A DNA stretch of 44,506 bases from Thiotrichaceae bacterium (GCA_016745055.1 JADGDF010000013.1:1-44506), one strand, 5' to 3'. Positions 36,801 to 44,424 are shown, numbered from the stretch's first letter. Made by a program: numbers and translations. Notes: generated from the letters alone by a model not told the origin.

Positions 36801-37464
36801 TGGTCATATTTACCAAGTCGATAGAACCACAGGTGAACTAACCTCACTCAGTTCAACTGGCTATGACCAAGTAACTAACCTCGCAGTTCATCCAATTGAA
36901 GAAACCTTGTGGGCTTGGGCTAAAAATAGCAAACCTAAATGGATGGGACTGATAGAAATCAATCCTGCAAATGGCAAAACCCAAGCAATTCATCAAGTTG
37001 AATATCAAGACAAATATGACATGGGTGGATTAACCTGGGATCATGATGGCTATGTGCTGTATGCTTCAAGCAAAGACACCATTTGGCAAGTTTATGAAAC
37101 GGGTAATCCTATGAATGAACCACAAGCTGTATGTCAAAATGTGACTGATGACATTAATACATTTTGTCGGAGTGCATCGCAGAAAGCACAACAAGATTCT
37201 TGTGAAAGTTTGCCACAAGATAAGCGGGCCGAAATTGAAGGTTTAGATATTCAACCTAATGGACTACTGTTATTGGGCATTGACTATCAAAAAGCCATCA
37301 CTTCGACTATTGTTGCTTACGATGTACAAACTTGCCAAGTTACTAATATTCGTTCTTTTTCCAATCATGTTTACAATGATTTGGAATCCATTGTTTGGCC
37401 AAGCAAAGAATGTAACGACCAATCATGGTTAGGTCAAGAGAAAAGTGCCTGTCCTACAGATTAA
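30844..37464 (+). CDS. Giant modular secreted protein: P-domain, six ASH-like repeats, four Cys-rich repeats, Calx-beta, beta-repeat array, propeller-like C-terminus
   Basis: 2206 residues from ATG 30844, chosen because GGAG lies at 30832-30835; an in-frame ATG at 30796 lacks one. A signal peptide (KSLLLWLLVFILPYVIAPVYA) is followed by a proprotein-convertase P-like domain (to about residue 195). Then come six choice-of-anchor/ASH-type repeats of ~110 residues (to about 892), a Pro/Asp linker and four InlB-like repeats with paired cysteines (FGGWSDNC ... CTAQF). A Calx-beta domain (about 1287-1400, YIVKEQAG ... IQDND), an array of GGxLxGxI beta repeats (about 1416-1742), a domain shared with the protein at 38477, and a beta-propeller-like end (DIEGMALHP, VTNLAVHP) complete it. 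It is probably a surface or matrix protein; there is no LPXTG or autotransporter end. Confidence 0.85.
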   Translation: MFPESQIHRRNMSLGWQKSLLLWLLVFILPYVIAPVYAVTVSTQVCSSSVPMTIPDQNSSGITGIINIPSTVKIKNPSVILSANHGHIGELTIKLKHDSTTVNLLDKPGTNSSSLQGCAGKNITDLRLNDSGTEKTQGSCGFTDPAYDKNFVYEPKGSLNNFDAQPLGGDWILSIVDAFDYSKVPGALTKWCLEYETYASSGLTFTFSPASLTFNGEVAVYDKAIQTFIITAPGEDIIIYDYKFEDISPTDSYKSFTLTNPFGSDFPMIIKAGETKTFSAKCEPTQEGTLQANLVLETNIEGASKIKYPLQCASVAAKYDSSLNNGATLDFGSMTVGQTTSPQTFTVSETSNKVDLKLKYSIRGTHRNDFSLVIKPDSVAKSGSASIALVCKPIDVGTRTAELEIVTNDPTKKTQAYKLTCVGEGAVYKSTPVPGEFNLGAAIPGNSVGRDLNLRNEGNKNLDIKITDVSLIGDSSIFSVAMNVDLSIAANGNSNITVSCQPNAETIYTATLKISHTGVNQPNPAEYPLVCSGSTNAVPVYDSTLEATKELDVGDAISTTKPAAKFFTIKELGNAALEVSNFLITGKNPDSFSIVSPSFPINIADGGNPIDVEVKCDPKETKQLRADLELVTNDPNKLNVTYRLKCYGRRPIYNFIPTADYQNATNTLKIGTQVFGGRVSNELQVKNTGNLGLKLTLPAIPIDGPHAGDFKIINPTPPSTPGSKFLNLYNSKIKKITIECAPTGLGSRDATLHLLTNDPDFPVVDYNLTCMSERPLGPGYDSEPAPGSVIKFGQLSVGETKVLPLVVKEVGTTVLNVSFASPAISGTNADMFTVETSAFTRPANPSYLSDGEPPRTINVTCKPTKEGEFEATLTLNSDDIVFPKPKYILQCIAGPIIIPPDDPDDPTPITPDTPPGPIPPGNLYQVLKVATTGSGEGFVKSAPPGISCFHLENGEKDCEEEYEQGTTVMLAPTSQPGSIFGGWSDNCSSGRITLDEDQTCTAQFVRNSYTLQVTYEGNGIVRSSSGDLNCGTGALICDNPFQPGQLINLSPRPFDGWYFDRWEGNCSTSSQVRMESDKTCHAVFSLESDRPDPPPVVENNVMLSVEKIGKGTIMSQANCVTDSANCEFVVNINCGDTCQADYPLDLKVTIMATPAEGYEFKGFTGDCDMNGGVVMQDNRHCTATFMPAETLYTLTVNKTGEGTVTSQAICEANSQTCDLPAHINCGTTCQAQYPPQTYLGLIPQPADNYLFEGFSGDCNSVGHVVMKADQQCMAKFVLVEIPDDKETKSIIGFVKSSYIVKEQAGIVMITVARTGSAQGDVKAIYVTESSSAIADQDFTSLNGVVSWKEGEQADKTIYVSISDDSLLEPDESFRLQLVTLEGNAIFGLKTTTMTIQDNDSYRPDEPEDPAEKNKCSDDINNKVAVCNGDGRTYQDVTINEKTSISNLKLVGNNQNNGLLSNILIKKDAELSGGYLTGKIDNKGTVKDTTFVGRELCGGTLAGTIENNAEEGKICDVTLAENAKIMGGRVQGRIVGKSADEPGHLKNLVILEGSYLENVIIGKGVKIAREVTFGPGVYSEEGKLMLPPGGPNIEADGTIRLEPNVYISEDIAKGIYIGDPNAMPMLEHLTIKASSYVAMVIIGQNVVNEGTIVDFEFRGRTLKGGTLGGTIINSGGGTLSDVSLGPNTYLVGGHLKGCTKGDAEAPALIEHVRVVANSCLDNVILGDGVYLAEGIELGGNVKRLFEKPEENTDPEEGATALKIYPPEWKIVISPAEFKGQVQVCGKVRNRHAMLSRREAKTVGISSSLKIELLHVGKAAELLVVAKHQLNAYESHYYMRVGQHEWRHWDEKTTSLLPAGDLGTLSHRTMDIPIFSGNLQDIRGELTIYLGYRLKEDGTIVFNGLSTIHFYVDATPEHCLVYVVNDAGLNDTQFLIIDLSKGLHGDIKTLGGLYKGRDIEGMALHPHNSNVIYASSGNESKVGLKRMNGHIYQVDRTTGELTSLSSTGYDQVTNLAVHPIEETLWAWAKNSKPKWMGLIEINPANGKTQAIHQVEYQDKYDMGGLTWDHDGYVLYASSKDTIWQVYETGNPMNEPQAVCQNVTDDINTFCRSASQKAQQDSCESLPQDKRAEIEGLDIQPNGLLLLGIDYQKAITSTIVAYDVQTCQVTNIRSFSNHVYNDLESIVWPSKECNDQSWLGQEKSACPTD

Positions 37465-37490
37465 CATTAGTTAAAAACTAACGTTACGCA
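37462..37490 (+). terminator. Hairpin after the giant gene
   Basis: AACATTAGTT pairs with AACTAACGTT (one mismatch) over a short A-rich loop, overlapping or just after the stop codon. There is no good T tract. The following 37491-37711 holds no gene. Confidence 0.4.
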
Positions 37491-37711
37491 CCTACAATAG
37501 AAAATTAAAGTGACTGATTTTTGGTAGGTCTGCGTAACATGAGTTAATCAGACGGTCTTGTTTTTGGTGGTTTTCACTGCGCTCTACCCGGATATAATTA
37601 AAAGTGCGGAGATTTAGTGAAGATTTTTTCTTGTTACCAAGTTCCAGCCTGATAATGCTTGCCAGCAAATCCCTGCTTAAGAGTGAGGAATATTGTCAGG
37701 TTATACTCCAC

Positions 37712-37816
37712 TAAGGAATGGGAATTAAATAACTTCCACAAGTTTTCAATCAGACCTGGCAGGTTTTGAAAACCTACCAGGTCTTGTTTCTGATTTTGTT
37801 TAGTTCCCGCTCCTAA
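37712..37816 (+). repeat. MITE-like palindromic element, copy D
   Basis: 105 bp, same orientation as copy A. The central palindrome has two changes (TTTTGAAAACCTACC). Its right end (37800-37816) overlaps the end of the Xre gene and supplies that gene's last codons and stop. Confidence 0.85.
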
Positions 37817-38255
37817 CTTGATTACTTGGCTCTTGTTTAAGAAGGGTAATTATTTCTTGTAGTTGTGAAATTTGCTGCTTTAGATTTTCATTTTCTTTAT
37901 CACGTTCTTGCAATAATAATTGTGTTTTTTCTAATTCATTTTTAAATACTAATTTTTCCATTTCATTTGAAGGAATACTCATATGGTAGCTGTTATAACC
38001 GTGATTATCTTTCTGAGTAATATTAAAAATGATTTTTTCATTCCAGCCTAACAAATCAGGCAAAGCAATTTCAAATGCTTCAGAAATTTGTGCTAAACGG
38101 GTAATAGGAATATCAACTTCTCCCCGTTCAATGCCTCCATAACCTGCTACTGATATATCTAATTTATCTGCTAGTTGCTGACGTGACCAACCTTTTATAG
38201 CGCGTAACTGCCTAATTTTTATACCCACTTGCTTTTTAAATTCAGTTTCATCCAT
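37800..38255 (-). CDS. Xre-family transcriptional regulator with coiled-coil tail
   Basis: 151 residues. About 8-65 is a Cro/C1-type helix-turn-helix (IRQLRAIKGWSRQQLADKLDISVAGYGGIERGEVDIPITRLAQISEAF). The C-terminal half is a predicted coiled coil (ELEKTQLLLQERDKENENLKQQISQLQEIITLL). The last residues RSGN and the TAA are read from the end of a MITE copy, so the original C-terminus was replaced or extended. It is divergent from the secreted protease-like gene and may control it. Confidence 0.85.
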   Translation of the reverse strand: MDETEFKKQVGIKIRQLRAIKGWSRQQLADKLDISVAGYGGIERGEVDIPITRLAQISEAFEIALPDLLGWNEKIIFNITQKDNHGYNSYHMSIPSNEMEKLVFKNELEKTQLLLQERDKENENLKQQISQLQEIITLLKQEPSNQVRSGN

Positions 38256-38260
38256 TTTGC

Positions 38261-38301
38261 ACTCTATCCAATATACAAAAAAACACTCTAATTATACAAA
38301 A
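38261..38301. promoter_or_regulatory. Possible Xre operator: direct repeats upstream of xre
   Basis: ACTCTA followed by TATACAAAA occurs twice (38261-38280 and 38285-38301). The TATACAAAA copies are 21 bp apart, two helical turns, just before the xre start codon and in the divergent space with the secreted protein gene. Autoregulation is inference. Confidence 0.35.
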
Positions 38302-38476
38302 TAGTAGTGACACTTGTAGCAATCAATAAGCTTATTCTATTATAGTGATTTTTTGAATATTACCTTTCTAACATTTGAAGAAATATTGTAGCATTTAATG
38401 CTTAAAAACATTTGTTTTGCACATTTTTTTAGATTTGAAGGATATTTTACAAACCTCTAACTTTGAGAAATCTACG

Positions 38477-41377
38477 ATGAAGTTATATGTTCAAATTTTT
38501 GGAGCGATATTCGCTGCCTTGTATTTAATACCTGTTTATAGTGATTCCCTACCCCAGATTGATGATGTTTACTTTATTTCCCCCAACTCCTCAGACAACA
38601 GTCAGTTTGGCAATGAGAGTTCTGCGAAATTTTACGGTGGTATTTCAGTAGATGGTGGAAGTATTCTGCTGGATAACCAGAATGTCAAACAAGGTCAGAC
38701 CATTGCGGTTAATGGAAAAATCATTCCAGCCCCTGAGCATGGTGGTCAAGAAGCAGAAATTGTTGTTGTAGGACTTTATCTCAGTGACAACGAGATTGCT
38801 GAAGCCACAGAAGTCGACAATTGTGATGTTACCAAAGGCAGTTGGTACATGAACACTCGTTATGTTGCAAACCCCCAGGATAATCAATACTGTAATTGGA
38901 TTAGCCAATCTGCAAATGGGGGAATACTTCAACCTGGCGCGATTTGTAATAACCGTCCTACATTGCGGCGTAGTACTCCAGAAAGTTATTGGAATGCGTG
39001 GAATGGTAAGTTAGACCCCAATAATTTACGTTCTTTGTACACAGTGCAGTTACCCTCTGATCAAACAGCAGTGGAGTTTACCGTAGACAGTGGCAAGGTA
39101 TTGTATCAGGATGCAGTGACTTATACCGGACAAGTGTGCATTCATTTTGGTTATCGGTTGGTGAAAGATGGCACATTAGTTTTTAATGGGAAACCGGTGA
39201 CATATCGGGTTAATTCTGTGCCATCTAGTGAAACAACACCTTCTCAGAAAAAAGTTATTGCAGAATACAATGAAGCAGTCATCCCTGAAGGATTTACGAA
39301 AATGTCATTGCAAGATGCTATTTTGCGAGATGAGGCATTTTCTTACTTGGAAACAGCAGAATCTGCAAGTCCAGAGGAAAAAGAGTTAACTCTTAGTAAA
39401 ATTAATGGACTAAGAGATATTTCTTGCACTGAATTTAGCTGTATTTTTACCCTTCCAGATGGACATGAATCGTCTTATATTTACCCTGTTGTTGAAACTA
39501 ATCCTAATGTCTTAGATTTTTTATCTCAAGTCTCAATAACAACAAAAACTCGTAAAACTAGAAAAATAACTCATGGGAATACTACAGATATTGGCGTAGA
39601 ACCAATAAATAAGAAAGTGTTAATTTTAGAGTCTACTACTCCAACGTTTAGTGATGAAGTCAATGCTGGAATACAATATCAGTTTGAACTAATTAGCAAT
39701 TTATTACAGGAATTTGATTATACTGTAGATTGGTATAGAGGCGCTGATGCAACTCGTCCAAAGTTTGAGCTTGCAAAATCCCCTGAGTATGACCTTGTGT
39801 TAATTTCTGCTCATGGCTCACACGATGGTAGTATACAAACAGCCACTACGTGTAAGTATTGTGATGATGAAAATCAATTTAATATTAGACATTACAGAAG
39901 TGCCGGAACTCATGGACCAGAAGGTGATGCACTATATTACTTTAATATAAAGCCTGTGTGGTGGCAAGGTGCTAATTTAGATAAGAAACTCCTAATTTTT
40001 TCAGTTTGCGAGGTATTTTCTGAAAAAAGTACTCTACCTAATATACTCCTTAATACAGGTGCGTCCGCCTTAGGATTTGAAAGTTTATCTTATGCTGTTC
40101 TTACTGACCACTATATACTTCATTTTATTGCTAAAGCTTTGAGTGCTCAAGTAAATCCCAAGAGCATTGATATATTTGAATCAAATTATTTACCTATATT
40201 TAGTGCATATAGTCTTTCTAAGACATTGTTTATTAATTTTTTGAATGAAGACCGCCTTGGCCTTACTAGCCAAAAGCGTGACTTATTAGAGTCTCACATT
40301 GTAGGTCATTCTTATATTTTAGGAAACAGGAATCTCTATCTTTCATTACCTTCAATTGACATCCCAATTTTAAGTATAACTGGTGGAGATAGCCAACTCA
40401 CTTTATCTTGGACTGAAGTAACCGATGCTGAATACACACTCTATCTTGACAAAAGTGACAGAACAGAGGTTATTTACACAGGTAATGCTACAAACTATGT
40501 CCATACTGGTTTAACCAATGGAACTAACTACACTTACCGGATTAAAGCAACGGTTAATGAAGTAGATAGCGAATTATCAGCTCCAGTTTCCGCTACGCCA
40601 GTTGCATTATTAACTAAACCCACACTTGAAGCTGTGGCTGAGATTGAACAAATTAAACTCTCTTGGAATAATGTTGAAAATGCCGCTTCATACAATATTT
40701 ACAGAATCCCCGCTTTTGGAAGCCCTGTAAATGTGACAACGTTGACTTACAACGACACAAACTTATCTTCATCACAATCTTATTGTTACCAAATAAGTGC
40801 AGTTGCAAACGGCAACGAAAGTGAACGCTCCGAACAACGCTGCGTAACACCTTTGACAGCACCCAAACCACCTGAAAATACTACTCCTGCACCTGAAGAG
40901 GAGGAGGCTTACATTACATTTTCAGAGGGCTCTTGCAAGTTTAAGTTTGGCAACCAAGACTATGAAAAAATATATCCTAACATGGCAACTGAAGACAACC
41001 CATTGAAAGTCCAAGAATATTGTCTTAACATCCTGGGAGTAGTTAATACATCTGATTACAGTGGTTCAGAATGTCGTTGGAGTTTACAAACTTACGATAG
41101 CCAACAGAATAAATACACCAATACACTGTATTATGGTGGTGATAAAGAGTTCACAGACGAATGCAGCACAAGTGGATTTATGTGGTTTAGTAAAACAGAT
41201 GGTGATTCTGAAATTGGCCATGATAACAGTTTTGAGCCTGGTTTTTACGAATTAACTTTAACTCATAATGCAAGTTTAGAAGACCCTGATGTAACCCAAG
41301 AGAATAGTTTTTTTTGGATAGATGATATTGATTATGGCTGGCGTCACTTTACATGGTATTTTGAAGTTGTGAAGTAA
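38477..41377 (+). CDS. Secreted clan CD (caspase/gingipain-like) peptidase-like protein with two FnIII domains
   Basis: 966 residues from ATG 38477, where a signal peptide begins (MKLYVQIFGAIFAALYLIP); upstream in-frame codons would place it internally. About 40-245 is an N-terminal domain ending FGYRLVKDGTLVFNG, shared with the giant neighbour. About 370-620 looks like a caspase-fold domain: VLILES, YDLVLISAHGSHDG (His446) and LLIFSVCEVFSE (Cys511), the His-Gly and hydrophobic-block-Cys pair of clan CD. Two fibronectin III domains follow (about 630-800), then a Pro/Glu linker and a C-terminal beta domain of about 150 residues with several cysteines. Protease activity is inferred from motifs only. 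Confidence 0.78.
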   Translation: MKLYVQIFGAIFAALYLIPVYSDSLPQIDDVYFISPNSSDNSQFGNESSAKFYGGISVDGGSILLDNQNVKQGQTIAVNGKIIPAPEHGGQEAEIVVVGLYLSDNEIAEATEVDNCDVTKGSWYMNTRYVANPQDNQYCNWISQSANGGILQPGAICNNRPTLRRSTPESYWNAWNGKLDPNNLRSLYTVQLPSDQTAVEFTVDSGKVLYQDAVTYTGQVCIHFGYRLVKDGTLVFNGKPVTYRVNSVPSSETTPSQKKVIAEYNEAVIPEGFTKMSLQDAILRDEAFSYLETAESASPEEKELTLSKINGLRDISCTEFSCIFTLPDGHESSYIYPVVETNPNVLDFLSQVSITTKTRKTRKITHGNTTDIGVEPINKKVLILESTTPTFSDEVNAGIQYQFELISNLLQEFDYTVDWYRGADATRPKFELAKSPEYDLVLISAHGSHDGSIQTATTCKYCDDENQFNIRHYRSAGTHGPEGDALYYFNIKPVWWQGANLDKKLLIFSVCEVFSEKSTLPNILLNTGASALGFESLSYAVLTDHYILHFIAKALSAQVNPKSIDIFESNYLPIFSAYSLSKTLFINFLNEDRLGLTSQKRDLLESHIVGHSYILGNRNLYLSLPSIDIPILSITGGDSQLTLSWTEVTDAEYTLYLDKSDRTEVIYTGNATNYVHTGLTNGTNYTYRIKATVNEVDSELSAPVSATPVALLTKPTLEAVAEIEQIKLSWNNVENAASYNIYRIPAFGSPVNVTTLTYNDTNLSSSQSYCYQISAVANGNESERSEQRCVTPLTAPKPPENTTPAPEEEEAYITFSEGSCKFKFGNQDYEKIYPNMATEDNPLKVQEYCLNILGVVNTSDYSGSECRWSLQTYDSQQNKYTNTLYYGGDKEFTDECSTSGFMWFSKTDGDSEIGHDNSFEPGFYELTLTHNASLEDPDVTQENSFFWIDDIDYGWRHFTWYFEVVK

Positions 41378-41433
41378 ACTTACCTAGCTCCCAAATTTCT
41401 CTCGTTCCCAAGCTCTGTTTCCCGATTCGCAAA

Positions 41434-41530
41434 CTTCGCGGGTGCAGGTTTGTAACCTGCACCCGAACGTTTTCAGACTCCGAAATTCATCAAAACATTC
41501 GGGCCAAGGTTACAAACCTTGACCCGCAAG
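41434..41530. repeat. 97-bp palindromic repeat, intact copy
   Basis: Ends are inverted relatives (GCGGGTGCAGGTTTGTAACC and its near-complement at 41508-41527). The left arm itself forms a perfect 11-bp hairpin, GGGTGCAGGTT/AACCTGCACCC (41440-41464). The other copy, at 25864-25946 plus 26439-26461, is interrupted by the DUF559 element. Confidence 0.75.
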
Positions 41531-41560
41531 TACTTTATCAAGGTAGAATTGACGGGCACA

Positions 41561-41613
41561 GTAGGGTGCGTCTTACGCACCGAAAAACGCCTGGTGCGTG
41601 AGACGCACCCTAC
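41561..41613. repeat. REP-like GTAGGGTGCGTC hairpin
   Basis: GTAGGGTGCGTCTTACGCACC (41561-41581, written here in parts: GTAGGGTGCGTCT + TACGCACC) pairs with 41593-41613 with one mismatch over an 11-nt loop. It is a strong REP-type stem found once in this window. Confidence 0.75.
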
Positions 41614-41738
41614 GAAATAATCTTGGCAGAGTACTAGACCCTATTCCCTTTCAACCAAGGAGGGGAAATTAGCTTAAGGTAATCCGAAGAAAAAATCTTG
41701 ATGGCAATATTGCTCAATATTTACCTGTTAATCCACTG

Positions 41739-42614
41739 TTATAACCGTCTTTCTAAATGAGCAACATAGTTAACGGGCGTGTGATCTGCCAAAAATTCAG
41801 CGGGATCATACCAATGACGAAAATTAGTGGGCTCAGATAAATTTGGATCTGTTTGTTTACGATCAAATTTAATTAATTCATCTGATGGATTAAATAAAAA
41901 TTGGTTGTTACTCGCAATATAAATAAGTTTACCCTTATGCGAAAAGTTAAAAAATCTAGCAGGTACGGTGGTAAATATGTCACAATGATTAACCACGCGA
42001 TAATGAGGGAAGCCTTGAAGCGTTTCAGTAAATGCTTGGTTACCAACCCGAGGACAACCAAAAGTATATAAAGCATAAGGTGGACGCCGTGATGCAGCAA
42101 GTACTGTCATGGCACCACCTAAACTGTGACCTGTGTAATAAATCGGGACTTGTAAAGTTTCTAAATAACTGTCAACAGCTTGCCAAACAGCTTCAAAAGA
42201 TTGCTTAAATCCTGCATGCACTGTCCCACCCATCTTCCAGGTAGCGGGCCAAGTATTTAAGTTTAATAACCAATTATATGCATCGTGAGTGCCACGAAAT
42301 ACAAGTACCGCAAATTGTTCATTTTTAGGCGCAAAAACAGCACATTGCGTACTTTTATGATTAAAAAAGCGTAATTCTTGAAAATTAACTTGTTGTAATA
42401 CAGATTGGCGCGTTAAACCATCCGCATTTTTCCCCAATTCATCTTGTTCCTGGCGATAAATTAAACGGGAAAATTCAGCTAACCACCAAGCGTTGATTTT
42501 GTTATAACTTTTGTCCTCTAAATGCATATCAGGTAATGTTTCTAAATTAAAGTAAGTTTTAGCTCTACCAGGTTTAGAAAGTGCAATCCAACTATTATCA
42601 AATAAAGTGGCCAT
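41739..42614 (-). CDS. Class 3 lipase family protein
   Basis: 291 residues, alpha/beta hydrolase. The nucleophile elbow YYTGHSLGGAM gives Ser164; Asp212 (HCDIFTTVP) and His278 (LADHTPVNYV) complete a plausible triad. FAVLVFRGTHD supplies the oxyanion region. No signal peptide is visible, so it is probably intracellular. Its ATG shares a base with the stop of the upstream deacetylase gene (TAATG), so translation is coupled. Substrate is unknown; members hydrolyse acylglycerols. Confidence 0.88.
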   Translation of the reverse strand: MATLFDNSWIALSKPGRAKTYFNLETLPDMHLEDKSYNKINAWWLAEFSRLIYRQEQDELGKNADGLTRQSVLQQVNFQELRFFNHKSTQCAVFAPKNEQFAVLVFRGTHDAYNWLLNLNTWPATWKMGGTVHAGFKQSFEAVWQAVDSYLETLQVPIYYTGHSLGGAMTVLAASRRPPYALYTFGCPRVGNQAFTETLQGFPHYRVVNHCDIFTTVPARFFNFSHKGKLIYIASNNQFLFNPSDELIKFDRKQTDPNLSEPTNFRHWYDPAEFLADHTPVNYVAHLERRL

Positions 42615-43540
42615 TATTCTATTCGCATTAAAATTCTTAAATGGTTTAATACACTACGTGCCAGTGAAGGTAAATGATAACCGCCTTCCAAAGTAGACAC
42701 TACCCGACCTTCTGCATATTTATCTGCGATGAGCAAAATTTCTCGCGTTATCCAACTGTAATCTTTATCCGTTAAATTTAGCATAGACATATGATCTTCT
42801 TGGTGGGCATCAAAACCGGCTGAGAAAAATATTAATTCGGGTTTGAACTTATGCAATGCGGGTAACCAAACTGATAAGATAGTTTCACGATATTTATCGC
42901 CACTTGTACCTGCAGACAGTGGCGTATTGATAATATGTTCATTACCACTACTTGCACCTGAAAAAGGATAAAAGGGATGCTGGAAAGTGGAGCATAGCAT
43001 CACACGAGGTTCATGAGTAAACATAGTCTCAGTCCCATTTCCATGATGGACATCAAAATCAATAATGGCAATTCGTTTAATACCATATTCCGCGATTGCA
43101 TGTGCAGCGCCTACTGCGACATTATTAAAAAAACAAAACCCCATTGCTTGACTAGGTAATGCATGATGTCCTGGTGGGCGTACATTGCAATAAGCTTGAC
43201 GAATTTTCCCTTTTAACACTAAATCCGTCGCTAAAATTAACGCACCTGCTGATCGCAAAGCAGCTTTTGGCGTTTGAGGTGTAATCATAGTGTCTGGGTC
43301 AAGATAAGCTGACTTATTTTTGTGTTCAAATGACAACACTTCTTCAATATATTTTGAGTCATGTACGCGTTCAAGTTGTCTGACCGTTGCAAGTGGCGCC
43401 TGATGGTGCTGTAGTAAATCAAATATACCAGAAGCAATGAGTTGATCTTCAATGGCATTCAAACGATTAGGTTTTTCAGGATGGCCTTCACCCATTTGAT
43501 GCAGTAAGCAGTCAGGGTGAGAAATGTAAGCAATTGTCAT
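42614..43540 (-). CDS. Histone deacetylase family protein
   Basis: 308 residues of the zinc-dependent arginase/deacetylase fold. RPPGHHA carries the His125-His126 pair, DFDVHHGNGT gives zinc ligands Asp163 and His165, SAGFDAHQED gives Asp244, and LEGGYHL gives the catalytic Tyr288. Bacterial members deacetylate acetylated lysine, polyamines or acetoin-related substrates; this one could be an acetylpolyamine amidohydrolase-like or HDAC-like enzyme. It is the first gene of a two-gene unit with the lipase, linked by a TAATG overlap. Confidence 0.92.
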   Translation of the reverse strand: MTIAYISHPDCLLHQMGEGHPEKPNRLNAIEDQLIASGIFDLLQHHQAPLATVRQLERVHDSKYIEEVLSFEHKNKSAYLDPDTMITPQTPKAALRSAGALILATDLVLKGKIRQAYCNVRPPGHHALPSQAMGFCFFNNVAVGAAHAIAEYGIKRIAIIDFDVHHGNGTETMFTHEPRVMLCSTFQHPFYPFSGASSGNEHIINTPLSAGTSGDKYRETILSVWLPALHKFKPELIFFSAGFDAHQEDHMSMLNLTDKDYSWITREILLIADKYAEGRVVSTLEGGYHLPSLARSVLNHLRILMRIE

Positions 43541-44424
43541 TTTGATTCTTCACTTTTAACTAGTTTCTCTTTCACGCATTGTGTGGAATGCGGATAAAGA
43601 CTTACAGCGTCTTAATGTGACCAGGATGTTGGTGTGTCACTGCCGTGCTGTCAAGTTAATTTCTGCCATCTCTTCCTTAGTAAAGAAAACGAAGGGGTCG
43701 GAAACTGCTTAACTTAATGACAGTAGCGCTAGTGCATAGTTACGAGATAAACTACCAATCTTTCAAATTATAACAGTCGTTCAGGCAAAAAATAAGCCCC
43801 CATTTGTGTAAGGAAGGGGTCCCTATTCTTCGTGCAAATAATAAACCGTTGTACACCACTTGAAGTTACTAATTGGTTTGGATATTTAAGAACTGCTTGT
43901 TCATCACAAAATGCCGAATGACTGTAAAGCCAAAACAGCTTTTATTGTCTTCGAATTTGATTTGCCTACGCCCTGAATAATTGTTTCCAGTATTTTGCAG
44001 AAATTTCACGGTGTTCGTGGAATATCTCTGTTCCTTGGAACAATTCAATTTTTCAGCGAAAACGTCATTGATTGCCCCGACCCATCCAGTCTCCATTGAG
44101 CAGATTACACATTTTGGGATTTTGATTTTCGTTGTGTCAATCAGGATGAAGGAGAATGTTGACAGGTTGTGCCTGTGCTTTTAGCCAATGTGAGACTTAT
44201 GTGTATGATTTTTGATAAATTTACACACATTGCTCATCAAAACTTGATGTTTATAGTGATCGTTAACTCTTACAATACTAAGTAGTAAACGAAATGATAG
44301 ACTGTAAATATCAACATAAATTTTGAGTTTATTTACGATATTTTGAGGTTTTAGCTAAATTAGTTTTGAATATTTTATTTTTCCTAAACAGCAAACCTGT
44401 TGGAAGTACTATAGTCACCGCCCC
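43541..44424. other. Gene-poor region near the window end
   Basis: About 880 bp with only short overlapping frames on both strands, none with a recognisable motif or good start context. TTAACTTAATGACAGTAGCGCT (43714-43735; read as TTAACTTAATGACAG + TAGCGCT) resembles, inverted, AGCGTCACTGTCATTTAGTTAAG near 20769-20791 (AGCGTCACTGTC + ATTTAGTTAAG), so it includes repeat debris. 43869-44184 may be a decayed gene that I cannot identify. Confidence 0.4.

Larger units (their letters stand above)
41378..41738. other. Repeat-filled intergenic region
   Basis: 361 bp between convergent genes, without coding sequence. It is almost wholly palindromic repeats (41434-41530 and 41561-41613), followed by unremarkable AT-rich DNA from 41614. 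It could terminate both flanking genes. Confidence 0.6.

Noticed and set aside
43869-44184. Overlapping short frames on both strands, possible transposase remnant
   Set aside because: No catalytic motif, terminal repeats or family similarity that I can point to; left as unannotated sequence.
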